Positions 23,026-35,177 of a DNA stretch of 64,000 nucleotides are shown piece by piece; position 1 is the first letter of the stretch; every line of letters begins with the position of its first letter. The notes under the pieces are model-generated. The model saw only the letters and a list, made by a program, of their open reading frames with translations. It was not told the DNA's origin and searched no databases. The stretch comes from Muscardinus avellanarius (lineage: Eukaryota; Chordata; Mammalia; Rodentia; Gliridae): contig OY726560.1 of assembly GCA_963383645.1 (NCBI GenBank), positions 62,990,058 to 63,054,057 on the forward strand, read 5' to 3'. The position numbers and the translations under genes were made by a program.

Positions 23026-23215
23026 AAACTTTTTTTTTTATTTTTTATTGGTGCACTGTATTCATACATCATAGTGGGATACAAAAAAAACTTTTGTAGA
23101 CATACATGCGCACATCACCCAGTCAGCCCCCACCCGATCTCCACCCCACTCCCTCCTCATCCCTCCTTCCCATGATTGGCTTAGTGGTTGACATCTAGTA
23201 TTAGAGCAATTTATC
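23026..23215 (-). mobile_element. LINE-1 3' end, short, antisense
   Basis: 'ttttattggtgcactgtattc' and 'atacatcatagtgggatac' are the reverse of the L1 3' terminus also seen at 31880 and 6860. The pyrimidine-rich block 'ccaccccactccctcctcatc' is the antisense of the purine-rich L1 3' UTR. Confidence 0.75.
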
Positions 23216-23389
23216 TAAAATTAAAAATGATAATCTCACATAAGTTTCATTTGTCTGATAAGAAGCTTTTGATAACTTAAAGATAACATTTCAATATTTC
23301 TTTTTGCTTTCTTTCTTACCAGAGAATATTTTTTTTCTATTTTTTAGGTGAAACTATCATATATTTATATATTTATTTTTCAGAAAAAA

Positions 23390-24070
23390 ATCTATCCTAA
23401 TATGGAATATGGATTCTAGATACCCAAAACAATCTTGAAAAAGAACAAACCTAGAAGATATATATTTTCTGATTTCAAACCATATAAAGCTACAATAATT
23501 GAAACAGTGTAGTACTGTTCTAAAGGCAGATATATAAACCATTGGAGTTAAATAAAAGCCTAGAGATAAGTTCTTCCATATATTGTCAAGTTATTTTTGA
23601 CAAGGTTTCCACAAACATTTGGTGGTGGAAATAATAATCTTTTAACTAAATATTGTTGAAAAATAATAATTACATGGAAAAGAATAAAATTGGACCCTTA
23701 CCTAACACCATATACAAATATTAACTCAAAATAGATAAAGGACCTAAATATAAATCTTAAGACTATAAACTTTTAGAAGAAAATCTGGGTCATAAAACCT
23801 CACAACATTGAAATTGGCAGTGATTTCTTGGATATGATTTCAATGGCACAGACAACAGAAGAGTATACAAACTCCCTAAAAAATAAAAAAATATTGTATA
23901 TCCAAAGACAATGTAAACAGAGTAAAAAGTTACTGATAGAATGGGATAAAATATTTCCAAATGCTATATCTGAAGGTATATTAATATTCCAGCTAGAAAT
24001 CCTAGAAATTAACAACAATAAAAGCAAACAATACAATTTAGAGATAGGTATAAGACTAACATAAATAATG
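23390..24070 (+). mobile_element. LINE-1 ORF2 3' portion, old
   Basis: The motif order matches the region after reverse transcriptase in L1 ORF2: 'gatttcaaaccatataaagc', 'tacaataattgaaacagtg', 'aaaattggacccttacctaac', 'acaaatattaactcaaaatag', 'aaacttttagaagaaaatctgg', 'gataaaatatttccaaatgc'. It is heavily mutated with frequent stops and ends next to a minus-strand L1. Confidence 0.7.
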
Positions 24071-24289
24071 AATCTCCACAGATAACTAATCTTAGTTGTC
24101 TGTTGGATGGAAAATCTTGTTTCTCTGGTTCTGGTGTGTGTTACCTATTTCTTCTTTGTAGTTAATCTCTTTGAGTATTTTCTCTAGCGCTGGTTTTGAA
24201 GACATAAATTCCATCAGTTTCTGTTTGTCATGGAAGCTTCTTATTTCCCCATATAATTTGATAGAAAGTTTTGCTGGGTAGGAAATTTT

Positions 24290-25053
24290 TGGCTAAAAGT
24301 TGTTTTCTTTCAGAGTTTGGAATATGTTACTCCAAGCCCTTCTGACTCTCATGACTTGGTTTGGGAAGTCTGGAGTGATTTTTATTGGTTTGCCTCTGAA
24401 TGTCACTTGGCCTTTTGTTTTTGTTGCCTTTAAGATTCTCTGCTTGGCTTCCACATTGGTCATTTTGACAATTATGTGGCATGGGGATCCTCTTCTCTGA
24501 TCCTGTCTAAAGGGAGTTCTATAAGTTTCCTGGACCTGTGTATCGACCTCTTGCTCTATGTTTGGAAATTTTTCTGCTATTACTTCCTTGAAGATATTGT
24601 TGATCCCCTTGGTTTCACCTTCTTTTCCCTCCTCTATTCCAATTATTCTTAGGTTAGCTCTCTTAAAATGGGCCCATATTTCTTCAATGTCAGATCCCTG
24701 CTGTCGGATATTTTTTTCTAGATTAGAAACTATGCGTTCATTTTTGGATTGCTCATCTTCTAAGAGCGAGATTCTATTCTCCATGTGTTCTAATCGGTTG
24801 TTTGTACTTTGAATTGAGGCCTTTACTTCATTAATTGCATCCTTTATCTCTTTTTGGCTCTCTCTGAATTCTTTTGAAACACCTCTATTATTTCTACAGT
24901 TATTTTCCTGATTTGATCTTCTAGAAATCTCTGAATTTCTGTTTTATCGGGTTCTGATGTTGTGGGGTTGTGGGCATTCATTGCTCCATTGTTATTCCTC
25001 TTTCCCATAATTTCGGAAGTTTGTGCCTTCTCTGGGTTCTTCCCTTGGGTCAC
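24290..25053 (-). pseudogene. L1 ORF1, minus strand, one break
   Basis: The N-terminal part (25053-24844, 70 codons) reads from MTQGKNPEKAQTSEIMGKRN through a segment rich in Ser and Lys. A break follows near 24840. The second part (24784-24293, 164 codons) holds the coiled coil ('MENRISLLEDEQSKNERI'), the RRM-like region ('ANLRIIGIEEGKEGETKG', 'ETYRTPFRQDQRRGSP') and the C-terminal domain ('HIIVKMTNVEAKQRILKA', 'KGQVTFRGKPIKIT'). Total length is close to a full ORF1. It is better preserved than the ORF1 at 16.7-17.4 kb, so this copy is younger. Confidence 0.87.
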
Positions 25054-25059
25054 TACGAC

Positions 25060-25871
25060 TTCACTTAAGGTGCTGTGGATCTCGAGTCTGTGGTATCTCA
25101 GACCCCACTACTCCTTTACTGGGTTGTATCGCAGAGTCTCAGACCCAGGGAGTTAATAGAGGCTGCTTTAGACTATGGGGGGTGCCAGGTTGGGTGTTCT
25201 CTTATGGTGTGATATCTCTGCCACCGCCACTCCCACACTGGGTCAAGTCCCTGGGAGTCAGTACTGGGATTTCTCCTCCAGGGCCCGCAATTTGACTCAC
25301 TGTTGTAGCTGTAGTGGACTCGGTGAATTCGCTGCTGCTGCCGCCGGTGGCAATATGGCGCTGCTGCCACACCCTCGGCCGTGAGGCTGGTGTATTTCCT
25401 CTCTGTTTTTGAGCTCCACTCTGAGTCCCTGCAAAGTGTGCTGAGCCCAGCCTCTGGGAGCTTTAGATGCTCCCTGCGTCGAGAAATCTGCCGAATCCCG
25501 CCCGGCTGTTCCGCAGCAGCTCACCTCAGCTCACCGCAGCAGCTCACCTCGGCTCACTGTCCGCCGCTCCTCTCTGGAGCCTGGTGGACTGTTGAGTGCA
25601 TTTTTCTGGAGCCGTAGCCATCCGGTGAACTCGCCACTGCCGCCGGCAGTAAGGCGCTGCTGCCGCGTCCTCGGGCATGAGGCGGGCATATCTCCTCTGT
25701 GGCTCTGAGCTCCGTTCTGAGATCCCCTCCTCTCTGGGGCTGGTGATTTTTTTGTTTTTCTGGTGATGGTGTTTTCTGGCTATGAAAGGCACTGATTTTG
25801 TGGTAATAGAGATTGGTTGTTAGTGGGGCTCTTAAGCCCCGCTTTTCTCGGTCGCCATCTTCCCAGAAGTC
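25060..25871 (-). promoter_or_regulatory. L1 5' UTR, GC-rich promoter type
   Basis: CpG-rich compared with the window, with repeated cgctgctgccg motifs ('cggcagtaaggcgctgctgcc' and a similar block near 25345) that indicate internal duplication of roughly 290 bp spacing. The first transcribed bases contain aagatggcgac, a close match to a YY1 site. This is the expected internal pol II promoter of an L1. Activity is inferred from position only. Confidence 0.5.
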
Positions 25872-26319
25872 AAAAAGTTTTTAAATGCATAGTTTTCTAT
25901 TATTTGGACATCTGTTACTTTACTATACTTGTGATTAATATCTTACTGTTATATATGTATGTAGTGACAAATTGGTTTGTTTTCTTAAAAAGAAATAAAG
26001 AAACTTAGAATACAGGCAATATAATGGACAGAAGCAATTTTATTAAAATTTTTTTCTAGTGAGATACCCATTACTTCTCTAGTTGAAGAAAGTTTTAAAG
26101 AAATTGTTTCTGTCCATAATATTACCTGTCTTATTAACTTCAATATGGCAACTTATCGTTACTTAGTTATCTAACTGAAGGAGTGATACAGTGGAAGGTA
26201 TAATAATCTCAAGGCTAGAAATAGAGTTCCACTTTCAGCTCTGTCAAATACGAGTTCTGTTTTTAAGTAATTAACTCAACTTGGTGGTTTCCAAACTGAG
26301 CTGAACTTTAGAATCACCT
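25872..26319. other. Unassigned DNA
   Basis: AT-rich unique sequence; nothing recognised. Confidence 0.4.
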
Positions 26320-26331
26320 CAGGAACTTTTT

Positions 26332-26519
26332 GTGTGTGTGTGGTACTGGGGTTCCTGGAAACACTTCTACCTCCAGGCTATTACTCCCAGACCTATTTTA
26401 TATCTTTATTTGGAAACAGGGTCTCTTAACCCAGCAAGGCTGGCTTCAAACCTGCGTGATCCTCCTGTGTCCGCCTCCCAAGTGCCAGAATTACAAGTGT
26501 CCACCACCATGCCCGGACT
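26332..26519 (-). mobile_element. B1-dID-type SINE, type B
   Basis: The antisense type B right arm (ggtactggggttcctggaaac ... ttactcccagacc) precedes the left arm (tccgcctcccaagtgcc ... caccaccatgcccgg). Flanks caggaacttttt (26320-26331) and caagaacttttt (26520-26531) are a 12-bp target-site duplication with one mismatch. Confidence 0.93.
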
Positions 26520-26819
26520 CAAGAACTTTTTATTACATATAGAAAACCAGGCCCCACTCCAGACAAACTGAATTCAAAATTTTGTTAAATGGGGCCTGGC
26601 CATCAGTTTTTAAATCTCCAAGGTTATGTGCAACCCGGATTACAAAAATCCCTAAATCCTAATTTCTCTAGTTCTCAGTTCAGGATACTAGAAACAACTT
26701 ATTTCCTTAACTTATAGGTTGCCATAAGCAGCAAAAATATATAAATATGTATATAAAAATATATAATTGAAACAGATGAATGTGTCTCAAAACATTTAAA
26801 AGATTTCCTCATGTAAAAA

Positions 26820-26895
26820 TAAATAACTATTTTTATTGGCATATTGTAATTATGCATCATAATGAAGTTCAGAGTGATAAAATACACATGAACAA
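26820..26895 (-). mobile_element. LINE-1 3' terminus fragment
   Basis: 'tttttattggcatattgtaat', 'tatgcatcataatgaagttc' and 'gataaaatacacatgaac' match the reverse of the L1 3' end seen elsewhere in the window. Very short. Confidence 0.55.
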
Positions 26896-26899
26896 AACC

Positions 26900-28360
26900 A
26901 GAGCAAAAACAATAATTTCTGAGACTAAATCAGTCCTCTTTTTGGTGAAGGGACCTGAATCATCCTGTTATTTTCTGAAACCATTCAACTAATATCTAGG
27001 AGTAGCCAGAGAAGTTTTTTGTTAACTTTTGGGTAGCAGCAGAGAGAATGGCAGGTTAGGTGGGCAGAAGACTCGGCAGAAAACCCATTGACAATCTCAC
27101 AGGCACCTATGGATCTTCTTTCAGTAAAAATACACACTGCACATGAACCTGTAGCCTTTTCTTCCAGCATGTTGACACAATCCCAGAAGCCCAACTCCAA
27201 TGCATATCGAGAATCTCCATCTTGGATTCCAAAGAGGGGACAGCAATTCTTGTTTTGTTCATTTTAATTCCTAAAGGCCTAAAAGCCTGAAGCCACTTTT
27301 TAAATCTTTAGATAATTTTATTTATGCTTATTTTACAGTTATTGGAATGTCACTCAAACTAAGCTATTCTTAGAATGCCTCCGTCTCTAGTAAACAAGCT
27401 CATTTCTGATGAAAACAATTAGTTCCTGATGAAAACAATTAACGTAGTGTTCTTTCTCCAACAGGAACAGGAAACAATCTATAAAACACAGCATCTAGCT
27501 TCTAGGGATTTCTTCAAACTTCTGGGCTGAGTGATCTGTTCTCTACATGGACATTATTTAGTCAGTTATAATCTAATCTTATCCTCTTTTCTACCATGGA
27601 ATTAACTCAATAGAAGATATTTTGATGGAGTTCATCTAACCTAATAAATGCTTCTGTTTTCAGGCAAACTTGGCACATTTGACTCTTGCTTATTCTTAAT
27701 TAATTTTAACTTTCTTTCTTATAAGTGAAAAAAAGCTCTAAATTGTAGCATTTGCCAGTTTCCATAGTATTAATATTCTGACCACCATGGTTAATGTCAA
27801 ACTACTGAAATGATATCGACTATGTAGCAAAAATTCTGAACATTTGAGAATTAGCTTTCACAAGGCAATTCCAGCCAATTTTGCCAGTTTGTTGCATAAG
27901 TCTAATCAAACTCATCACCTTACTTCCATTTTTCCATTATGTATTTGGTGCTATTTATTCATTTTCCACCACAGAACCCCACCTGTTTGGTCATTATACT
28001 TACTCATCTGAAGCTCACACAGCATTAGCCGAAAGCCTCTCAGAGATTAGGTCATAAGAGGTGTCTTAAATAAACACTATGATTCCATGTGAATAAAAAT
28101 TCCTTCCACTTTGACAGCACCTAACATATTTATATAGCATCTTAGTACCTACTTTGTATTAACTTATTTATGCAGGTCTTATTTTTCCTAAAGTAGTGTG
28201 TGGACTTTAAGGGCAGAATCTGTGGTTAATTAATTTTTTTAGGTCTAAAAATACCAAATGTCTCATTCATGATAGATATAATGCAGATACTTGTTAAACA
28301 TATGTAAAATTTAGCTGCTGTGAAGCATATAAAATATACCGTGATGCTAATTTTAAACCA
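26900..28360. other. Unassigned single-copy DNA
   Basis: No repeat or gene was recognised apart from a 20-bp tandem duplication at about 27403-27441 (ctgatgaaaacaatta twice). This is one of the longer repeat-free stretches, about 1.4 kb. Confidence 0.5.
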
Positions 28361-28373
28361 AATGAAAGTGAAA

Positions 28374-28562
28374 AAAATTTTTTTTTGTGGTACTGGGGTT
28401 CCTGGAAACCTGCCTACCTCCGGGCTACACTCCCAGACCTATTTTTTTAATTTTGGAAACAGGGTCTCTTAAGCCAGCACGGTGGGCTTCGAATTTGCAT
28501 AACCCTCCTGTCTCCGCCTCCCAAGCGCGGGGATTACAAGCGTGCACCACCACGCCTGGCTT
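28374..28562 (-). mobile_element. B1-dID-type SINE, type B
   Basis: An antisense copy, well preserved, runs from 'ggtactggggttcctggaaac' to 'accaccacgcctggc'. The 11-bp target-site duplication tgaaagtgaaa is exact at 28363-28373 and 28563-28573. Confidence 0.94.
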
Positions 28563-28573
28563 TGAAAGTGAAA

Positions 28574-29840
28574 TTTTTAATATTGGCTTCACAGAATGAA
28601 TTAAGAGGACTTTGATTTAAGCTGAATTAATTCTGAATAATACAATAAGCATTTTATTAATTGATAAAACTGTTGCTATACTATAAGACTAACTAAGTAT
28701 ACAAATTCTATATATTTAACAAATATAAAACAATTTAACAAATATAAAACTTTAGAATAAAGAATGGTACCAATGTAGAAACTGAGTAAAACCAAGCTAT
28801 CTTAGCCTCATCACTCAACTAAAAATAAAATCTTAAACTAATCTGAATGGATTTATGAGAATTACAAATAAAATTCCATGTAGCAAATATATGAAAATGA
28901 TATGTTTTTACATTTGGGTAAAGTATTCTAAAATATTATTTAATTAATTTAGAAATAGGAAAGTATAAATGAAATACAATAAAATCATTAGAGAAACTAT
29001 AATTATCACTTAACAAAACCCTCATTTTGTTAACTCTTTCATCTTTATCCCAATAGAATGTCTAATATTGGAACTGAATGTTGAATATTATTTTTTGTTG
29101 ATTTCAATATCATTTTCTTATTTGTTAACCTTTTGGTTAACAAGGTAAGAAAATAGAATTTGAAGAAAATAGAATCTGAAGAACTTTAAATCCCAAGGGT
29201 GAGCTTGACTTTAACAGCTGAGAAAATAGCACACTTCTTTCTATTAATCTTTCTGGTGATGGTTCTTTTCAATATGATATTTAAGGAAAGGAAGTAACTT
29301 GATGACTCAGCCACAAGTGACCAAGTTCCAAGTTAGAAGAAAAGCAGACTCATAGCAAAGTGACCCAGACAAGTAGCCAGCCATGGGAAAAAACCCAAAA
29401 GGCCTGAGGCTGAAGGAAGAGCAGTAATAGAAAGGAAGAGTAAGTAGGTGGAGATGCCGTCGGAAGGAGAGGACACAGAATTATTGGAGAACTTTGAATA
29501 CTCAGGGGACAAATTAGGATGAATATTGTTTCTGGAAAAAAGATCAGAAACACAGATGGTAGACAATATGGTCATGCTTCTTTGAGAAATAGTTCTGGTT
29601 TAATAGACATAATCCCCTGTGAGTTGGTTAAAAAAAAAAAAAACACCAAACCACCAGACTAGGAAATGTAGCAGTCAATACAGAAAGGGATGTTAAGTAA
29701 AAATGTCTGCCACCTGTTAAATAAGTGATTTAATCGAACAAGAGTCCCCACGCCATTTCTTCATAGACCAAATAAAGACACGCTATTTGGATTGTTTTCA
29801 TGGAACAGCTGTACAGGAGGAGTAAATCTCCATCAGAGTA
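28574..29840. other. Unassigned AT-rich DNA
   Basis: No gene or classified repeat. A 12-bp A run lies near 29629. Minus-strand frames at 29333-29575 lack recognisable features. Confidence 0.45.

Positions 29841-29842
<2 letters not shown>

Positions 29843-29891
<49 letters not shown>
29843..29891. repeat. (TG)n microsatellite
   Basis: About 24 uninterrupted TG units, not attached to a visible SINE. Confidence 0.96.
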
Positions 29892-29894
<3 letters not shown>

Positions 29895-30545
29895 AGTCTT
29901 TTTTTTTTGAAAAATCCAAAATTCTTACTTTTTTATCACAATTATATTTTTGGCAAGTGAATGTGCCCAAATAATGCTTTAAATTCTTTATAAATATATG
30001 TTCTGTCCCATACATGCATGACAAATGATGTCTTTCATACACTATAGCATTCTTGTAGGTTGTCTTTTCATTCTTAAGGGACAACCTCCACATCCGTACT
30101 TTCTTACCACACCATGAGACCTATTTCAAATCTCATTCTTTGTACTATTGGCTGCCATTTAAAATGCATCCAGAGAAAGCTATAAAAATATAAATTCTCA
30201 TAAAGAACTTATAAACCTTTGTTTTTATTGGTATTTTAATTAATATCATTATACATACTGCATCTGACACAGATTATTTAAGAACAGAAACCCTATGTGT
30301 GTGTCTTAATATTTTTTTCTGAGCCATATTTCATGCAGATGCACATTTGTTTTATTGACCTCTTCCCAAGAGTCCCTACCTACTTCACCCTCACGTGTTT
30401 CTCCCCAGAAATACCTACTCAGCTTACTGTAGAAATTCCTTCCTGATTCCTTTGGTTGAATTGACCACTTAACACCTTTCTCATGTCCATTTTACACACA
30501 TCTGCAATAAACTGTATTTGTGTACATGTCTGTCTCCCCTATACA
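29892..30545. other. Unassigned DNA
   Basis: No recognised feature. Confidence 0.4.
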
Positions 30546-30660
30546 ATGAATATATAAGACCAAAAATCCCAACAGGGCAGAAAATATTATTTTTATCTTT
30601 GTTTATACTAGGCCTACTAATCCTACAGTGCTTAATAGATGCCCTATAAATGTTAAAGGG
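30546..30660 (+). repeat. Possible LINE-2 3' end
   Basis: 'gggcagaaaatattatttttatc', 'tacagtgcttaatagatgcc' and 'ctataaatgttaaag' follow the order of an L2 3' end (gggcagg.. / cagtgcctggcac.. / tcaataaatg). Highly diverged; a chance match is possible. Confidence 0.35.
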
Positions 30661-31859
30661 TTAATAAGTTATAAAATATCATAGTTTATTAAACATTTCA
30701 TCAGATTCTGACCTGTCTATATCATAGGTACCCAAGGAAGATATCATTCATCCTGTCCACACTTAAAGAAATAAAGTTTCAAAGTGTCTCCTGTCCATGA
30801 TCCCAGAGCTTAATACCAAGCAGATTTTACAACAAACTGATTTTCCTTGTTCTAAACCTCTTCTAATGGACAGATAAATATGTTTTTGAAGTAATATTTT
30901 TAAAATTCTGAAAATGGTTTTGGCACCATTAGCTATATATTATCTGATACACATATCTGGGCCTAAAAATATACTTTTAAAATTCCACATTTAAAGTAAT
31001 CTTTGTCAGATCCAACCAATTGCATAAACCTGAATTAATATCAATATAGCACATTACCCTACTTCACACATGGAATGGGTTTGTACTTCAACTCAAAATG
31101 CCTGAGCTAGTTTGTTTTGACTTTGGAATTCTGTAGCATTTTCAACAGATGGTTTAAAACTTCCTTGTTCCCACCCTAAATTGAGTTCCGCATGCCATGA
31201 AAGAGGAAGGTAATCCCAAAATGTGGAAGCCAAGTCTACTGACCAATAAAACACAGACCAACAGAGGGACTCTTTCCTGAGTCAGAGCTTAAACTTTGAC
31301 CAAAGACCCTGTCTTAAGAAAGTGATATGCAGAAAAGAAACATCTCCACAAAACAAACCATTTTATTGTAGAGACAGAAATAAACATGTGTTTTAGTCAA
31401 ACAAACTTAGGTCTTAGTGACTTGAAGGAATTCAGAACATGCCACTCCAAAATATGTCTCTCTGACTTTGGCTATTTTGAGTTAAAGGCACTTGAAAAAT
31501 AACAGATGCAAGATCACTGTGACCTTTTCTTTTCTTCCTGAAGTCAAGTCAGTGCATGAAATTCTCATGTAAAAGATGCCCTCTCTGTGCAAGAAAGATC
31601 ATTTTATCACAAAGAACAAGAAGTCTGGGCCAAGGGAAATCTGTACACCAACCTTGCTAAATTAACCCAGATCTTCTCCAGGGTCAGCTGTCCTGGAACA
31701 AGCACCGTTGCCTTGCAACATTTCAGGTTTTAGTGCTCTGAGTCCAATTTGTACACAGAGTAAGTATTTGACACCGACTGCTTCTTTTGGTTTTTATCAT
31801 CCTGCTGGAATTTCAATGTACATCTAAAAACCCATGTGCTTTTCTTTTATCTGTATTAT
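30661..31859. other. Unassigned single-copy DNA
   Basis: About 1.2 kb without a recognised repeat or gene. Confidence 0.45.
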
Positions 31860-32859
31860 AACAGTTTAATTCTTTTTATTACCTTTCATTTTTATTGGTG
31901 CATTGTAGTCATACATCTTAATGCGGCTCAAGGTGGTAGTGGTGTACATAAACACATAACTCACTTAGTCCTTCCCCAACTCACATCCCATTTTCTCCTC
32001 CCTCCCTCCTTGTCATGTTTGGCTTTCTGATTTAATTTTATTTGTTTGTGAATGTACATCATGGACATTAGAGAATTTACCTCTTCCCCAATTTCATCCC
32101 CATCAGGTAGGTCACCTTATTTGCTCATCTATGATTTCTCCTCTTTTGTCTAGAGTTCTTGCTATGACCCTTTTACTCCATACTTCTGCATATTAGGGCG
32201 AGCATCCAACTTTTACTTTTTGTGACAGATTAAATTCACTTAGCATAATGTTCTCCAGTTTCATGTATTTCCCTGTAAATGAGATAGTTTTGTTCTTTTC
32301 TATGGCTGAGTAAAATTCCATGGTGTTCATATCCCATAGTTTTGTAATCCCTTCATCTGTTAATGGACATCTTGGCTGGTTTCATAGTTGGCAATTGTGA
32401 GGTGTGCAGCTATGAACATAGATACTATGAATGCATTAGTTTGGTAGTTTGGTTTCCTTTCTTTTGGGTAGATACCCAGAAGTGGTATTGCTGGATCAAA
32501 TGGTAGATTTGTTTCCATTCTTCTGAGGATTCTCCATACTGTTTTCCAAAGTGGTTTCACTAATTTGCAATCCCACCAACAATGTTTTAGAGTTCCCACT
32601 TCTCCACATCCTCGCCAGCATCTGTTGTTGTTTGTGTTTTGAATGCCATTCTAGTTGGAGTTAGGTGAAATCTTATGGTAGTTTCGATTTACACCTCTGA
32701 TTGCTAGTGATGTTGAGCATTATTTCATACATTTATTGCCCATTTGAATTTCCTCTTTTGTGAAGTGTCTAGTTCACTTGCCCATTTTTTGATTGGGTTA
32801 TTTGTTTTCTTAGTGCTGAGTTTCTTGAGTTCTCTCTACATTCTAGATATTAGTCCTTT

Positions 32860-33046
32860 TTGTTTATTTATTTTTTTTGGCAGCTTTGGGGATGGAACCC
32901 CAGGGGCATTTGACCTCCGAGCCACATCCCCTGCCCTATTTTTTATTCTTTATTTTTGAAACAGGGTCTCACTAAGTGGCAGAGGGCCTCACTAAGTTGC
33001 TGAGGCCGTCCGCAAACTGCGATCCTCCAGTCTCACCACGCTGGCT
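32860..33046 (-). mobile_element. SINE type A nested in L1, internally deleted
   Basis: An exact 16-bp target-site duplication, tagatattagtccttt, lies at 32844-32859 and 33047-33062. The antisense ID arm is complete. The B1 arm jumps from 'cctccagtctca' to 'ccacgctggct', so about 30 bp of the usual cctcccaagtgctggg segment is missing. Confidence 0.95.
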
Positions 33047-33555
33047 TAGATATTAGTCCTTTATCAAAGAAGTAAGTGGCAAAATTTTTCTCCCATTCTG
33101 TTGGCTCTTATTGAGGTTCTTGATAGTTTTCTTTGCTGCACAGAAGCATTTCAGTTTAATGCAATCCCATGTATTGATCTGCCTTTTAGTTTCTGGTACC
33201 TTTGGGGTCTTGTTGAGAAAGTTTTTACCTGTTCCTCTGTATAAGTGTTAAAACTAAGCCCTCTTCAAGTAGCCTGAAGGTCTCTGGTCTGATTTCTAAG
33301 TCTTTGATTCATCTTGAATTGACTCTTGTGCAGGGTGAGAAAGTGAGGTTCATTTCAATTTTTCTGCATATGGTTAACCAGTTTTGCCAATACTATTTGT
33401 TAAAGAGGCTTGCTTTTTGCCAGTGTATGTTTTTGGCCCCTTTGTCAAAAATCAACTGACTGTAAGTGTGCAGATTTGTTTCTGAGTCTTCTATTCTGCT
33501 TCATTAGTCTATGTGTCTATGTTTGTGCCAGTGACATGCTGTTTTTATTACTGTC

Positions 33556-33804
33556 TTTTTTTTTGTTTTTTTTTTTTTTTGGTTTGTTTGTTTGGGTTTT
33601 TTTGCAGGTCTGGGGATGGAACCCAGATGCATTCGACCGCTGAGCTACACCCCCTGCCCCAATTTTTTATTCTTTATTTTGAAACAGGGTCTCACTGAGT
33701 TGCGGAGGGCCTCACTTACTAGCTGAGGCTGTCCATGAACTGCGATCCTCCGGTCTCAGCCTCCCAAGTGCTGGGATTACATGCATGAGTCATCACGCCC
33801 AGCT
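33556..33804 (-). mobile_element. SINE type A nested in L1, no visible TSD
   Basis: The antisense copy has a long T/TTTG tail (33556-33605), ID arm 'ggtctggggatggaacccag' and B1 arm ending 'gtcatcacgcccagct'. The L1 sequence does not show a duplication at the edges. Instead a few L1 bases seem missing, so the insertion may have deleted target DNA. Confidence 0.9.
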
Positions 33805-35177
33805 CTGAAGTCAGGTATTATGATGCCTCCTGCATAATTCTTGTTGCTAAGAACTAAGTTGGCTATTCTGGTTTTTTTGGTTGTTGTTGTTCCAAATGAA
33901 TTTCAAGGCTGATTTTTCTATGTCCCTGAGGAATGATGTTGGTAATTTAATAGGTATTGCATTGAATCTATAGATCACCTTTGGAAGTATGGCCATTATG
34001 ATATTTATTCTGCCTATCCATGAACATGAAATATCTTTCCATCTTCTAAAGTCTTCTTCAATTTCATTTTTTAATGTTTTATAATTTTTTGTGGAAGTCT
34101 TTTATCTCCTTGCTTAGGTTTATTGCCAAATATTTTAATTTTTTGAGGGCTATTCTGAGTAGAAGTGTTTTCTTTTTCAGTAAATTTATGGTTGGCATGT
34201 GGGAAAGCTTCTGATTTTTTTAAACTGATATTGTACCTAGACATCTTGCTGAATTTTTTATCAGTTCTATAAGTTTTTTTTTGGTTAAGTATGTTGGGTC
34301 TTCTAAGTATTGTATCATGTCATCTGCAAATAGGAATATTTTTAATTCTTCTTTTCCTATTTCTACTCCTTTCATTTTTTTTCTTACCTTATTTCTCTGT
34401 CTAGAGTCTCAAGCACTATATTGAAAAGAAGTGGTGATAATGGGTAGCCTTCTCTTGTTCCTGTTTTTAGAGGAAATTCTTGCAGTTGTTCCCCATTTAA
34501 TATGATGTTGGGTCTGGGCCTATTGTAGATTGCCTTTATAATATTGAGGGATGTTTCTTCTATTCTGATTCTCCTCAGTGCTTTTAACATAAATGGGTGT
34601 TGAATTTTGTCAAATGCTTTTTCAGTGTCTATTGAAATGATCAGGTGATTTTTGTCTTTGGTTCTGTTTATGTGATAAATTACATGGATTGATTTTCATA
34701 TGTTGAACTAGCCTTGCATCTCTGGAATAATCCTACTTGGTCATAGTGTATGATTTTCTTGATGTGGTTTTGAATGTGTGTTGCTAGTATTTTGTTTAGC
34801 AGTTTTGTGTCTAAGTTCATCAACAATATAGACCTGTGGTTTTCTTTTCTTCAGCTGTTTTTATTTGGTTTGGGTATTAATGTGATGTTGACTTCATAGA
34901 ATGTATTTGGGAGAGTGCTGTTTGTTTCTATTTTACAAAATAGATTGAGGAGTATTGGTATTAGCTCTTCTATAAAAGTTTTATAAAATTCACTTGGGAA
35001 ACCATCTGGTCTTGGGCTTTTGTTTGATGGTAGGCTCTTAATTGCTACTTTAATCTCTTTGATTGCTATTGGTTGGCTTAAATTTTTTATAGCTTCTTTA
35101 CTCACTTTAGGAAGGTTGTATTTATCTAGAAAGTTGTCAATTTCTTCTGGATTTTCCATTTTGTTGGAGTACAGTTT

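Larger units (their letters stand above)
24075..25871 (-). mobile_element. LINE-1, 5' UTR plus ORF1 only
   Basis: On the minus strand the element begins at 25871 (acttctgggaagatggcgac), runs through a GC-rich 5' UTR to about 25060, then ORF1 (25053-24293), and ends in the ORF1-ORF2 spacer near 24075. No ORF2, 3' UTR or tail follows. It is joined directly to an oppositely oriented older ORF2 fragment. The first bases match the 5' end of the L1 ending at 38424, so both belong to one promoter type. Confidence 0.87.
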
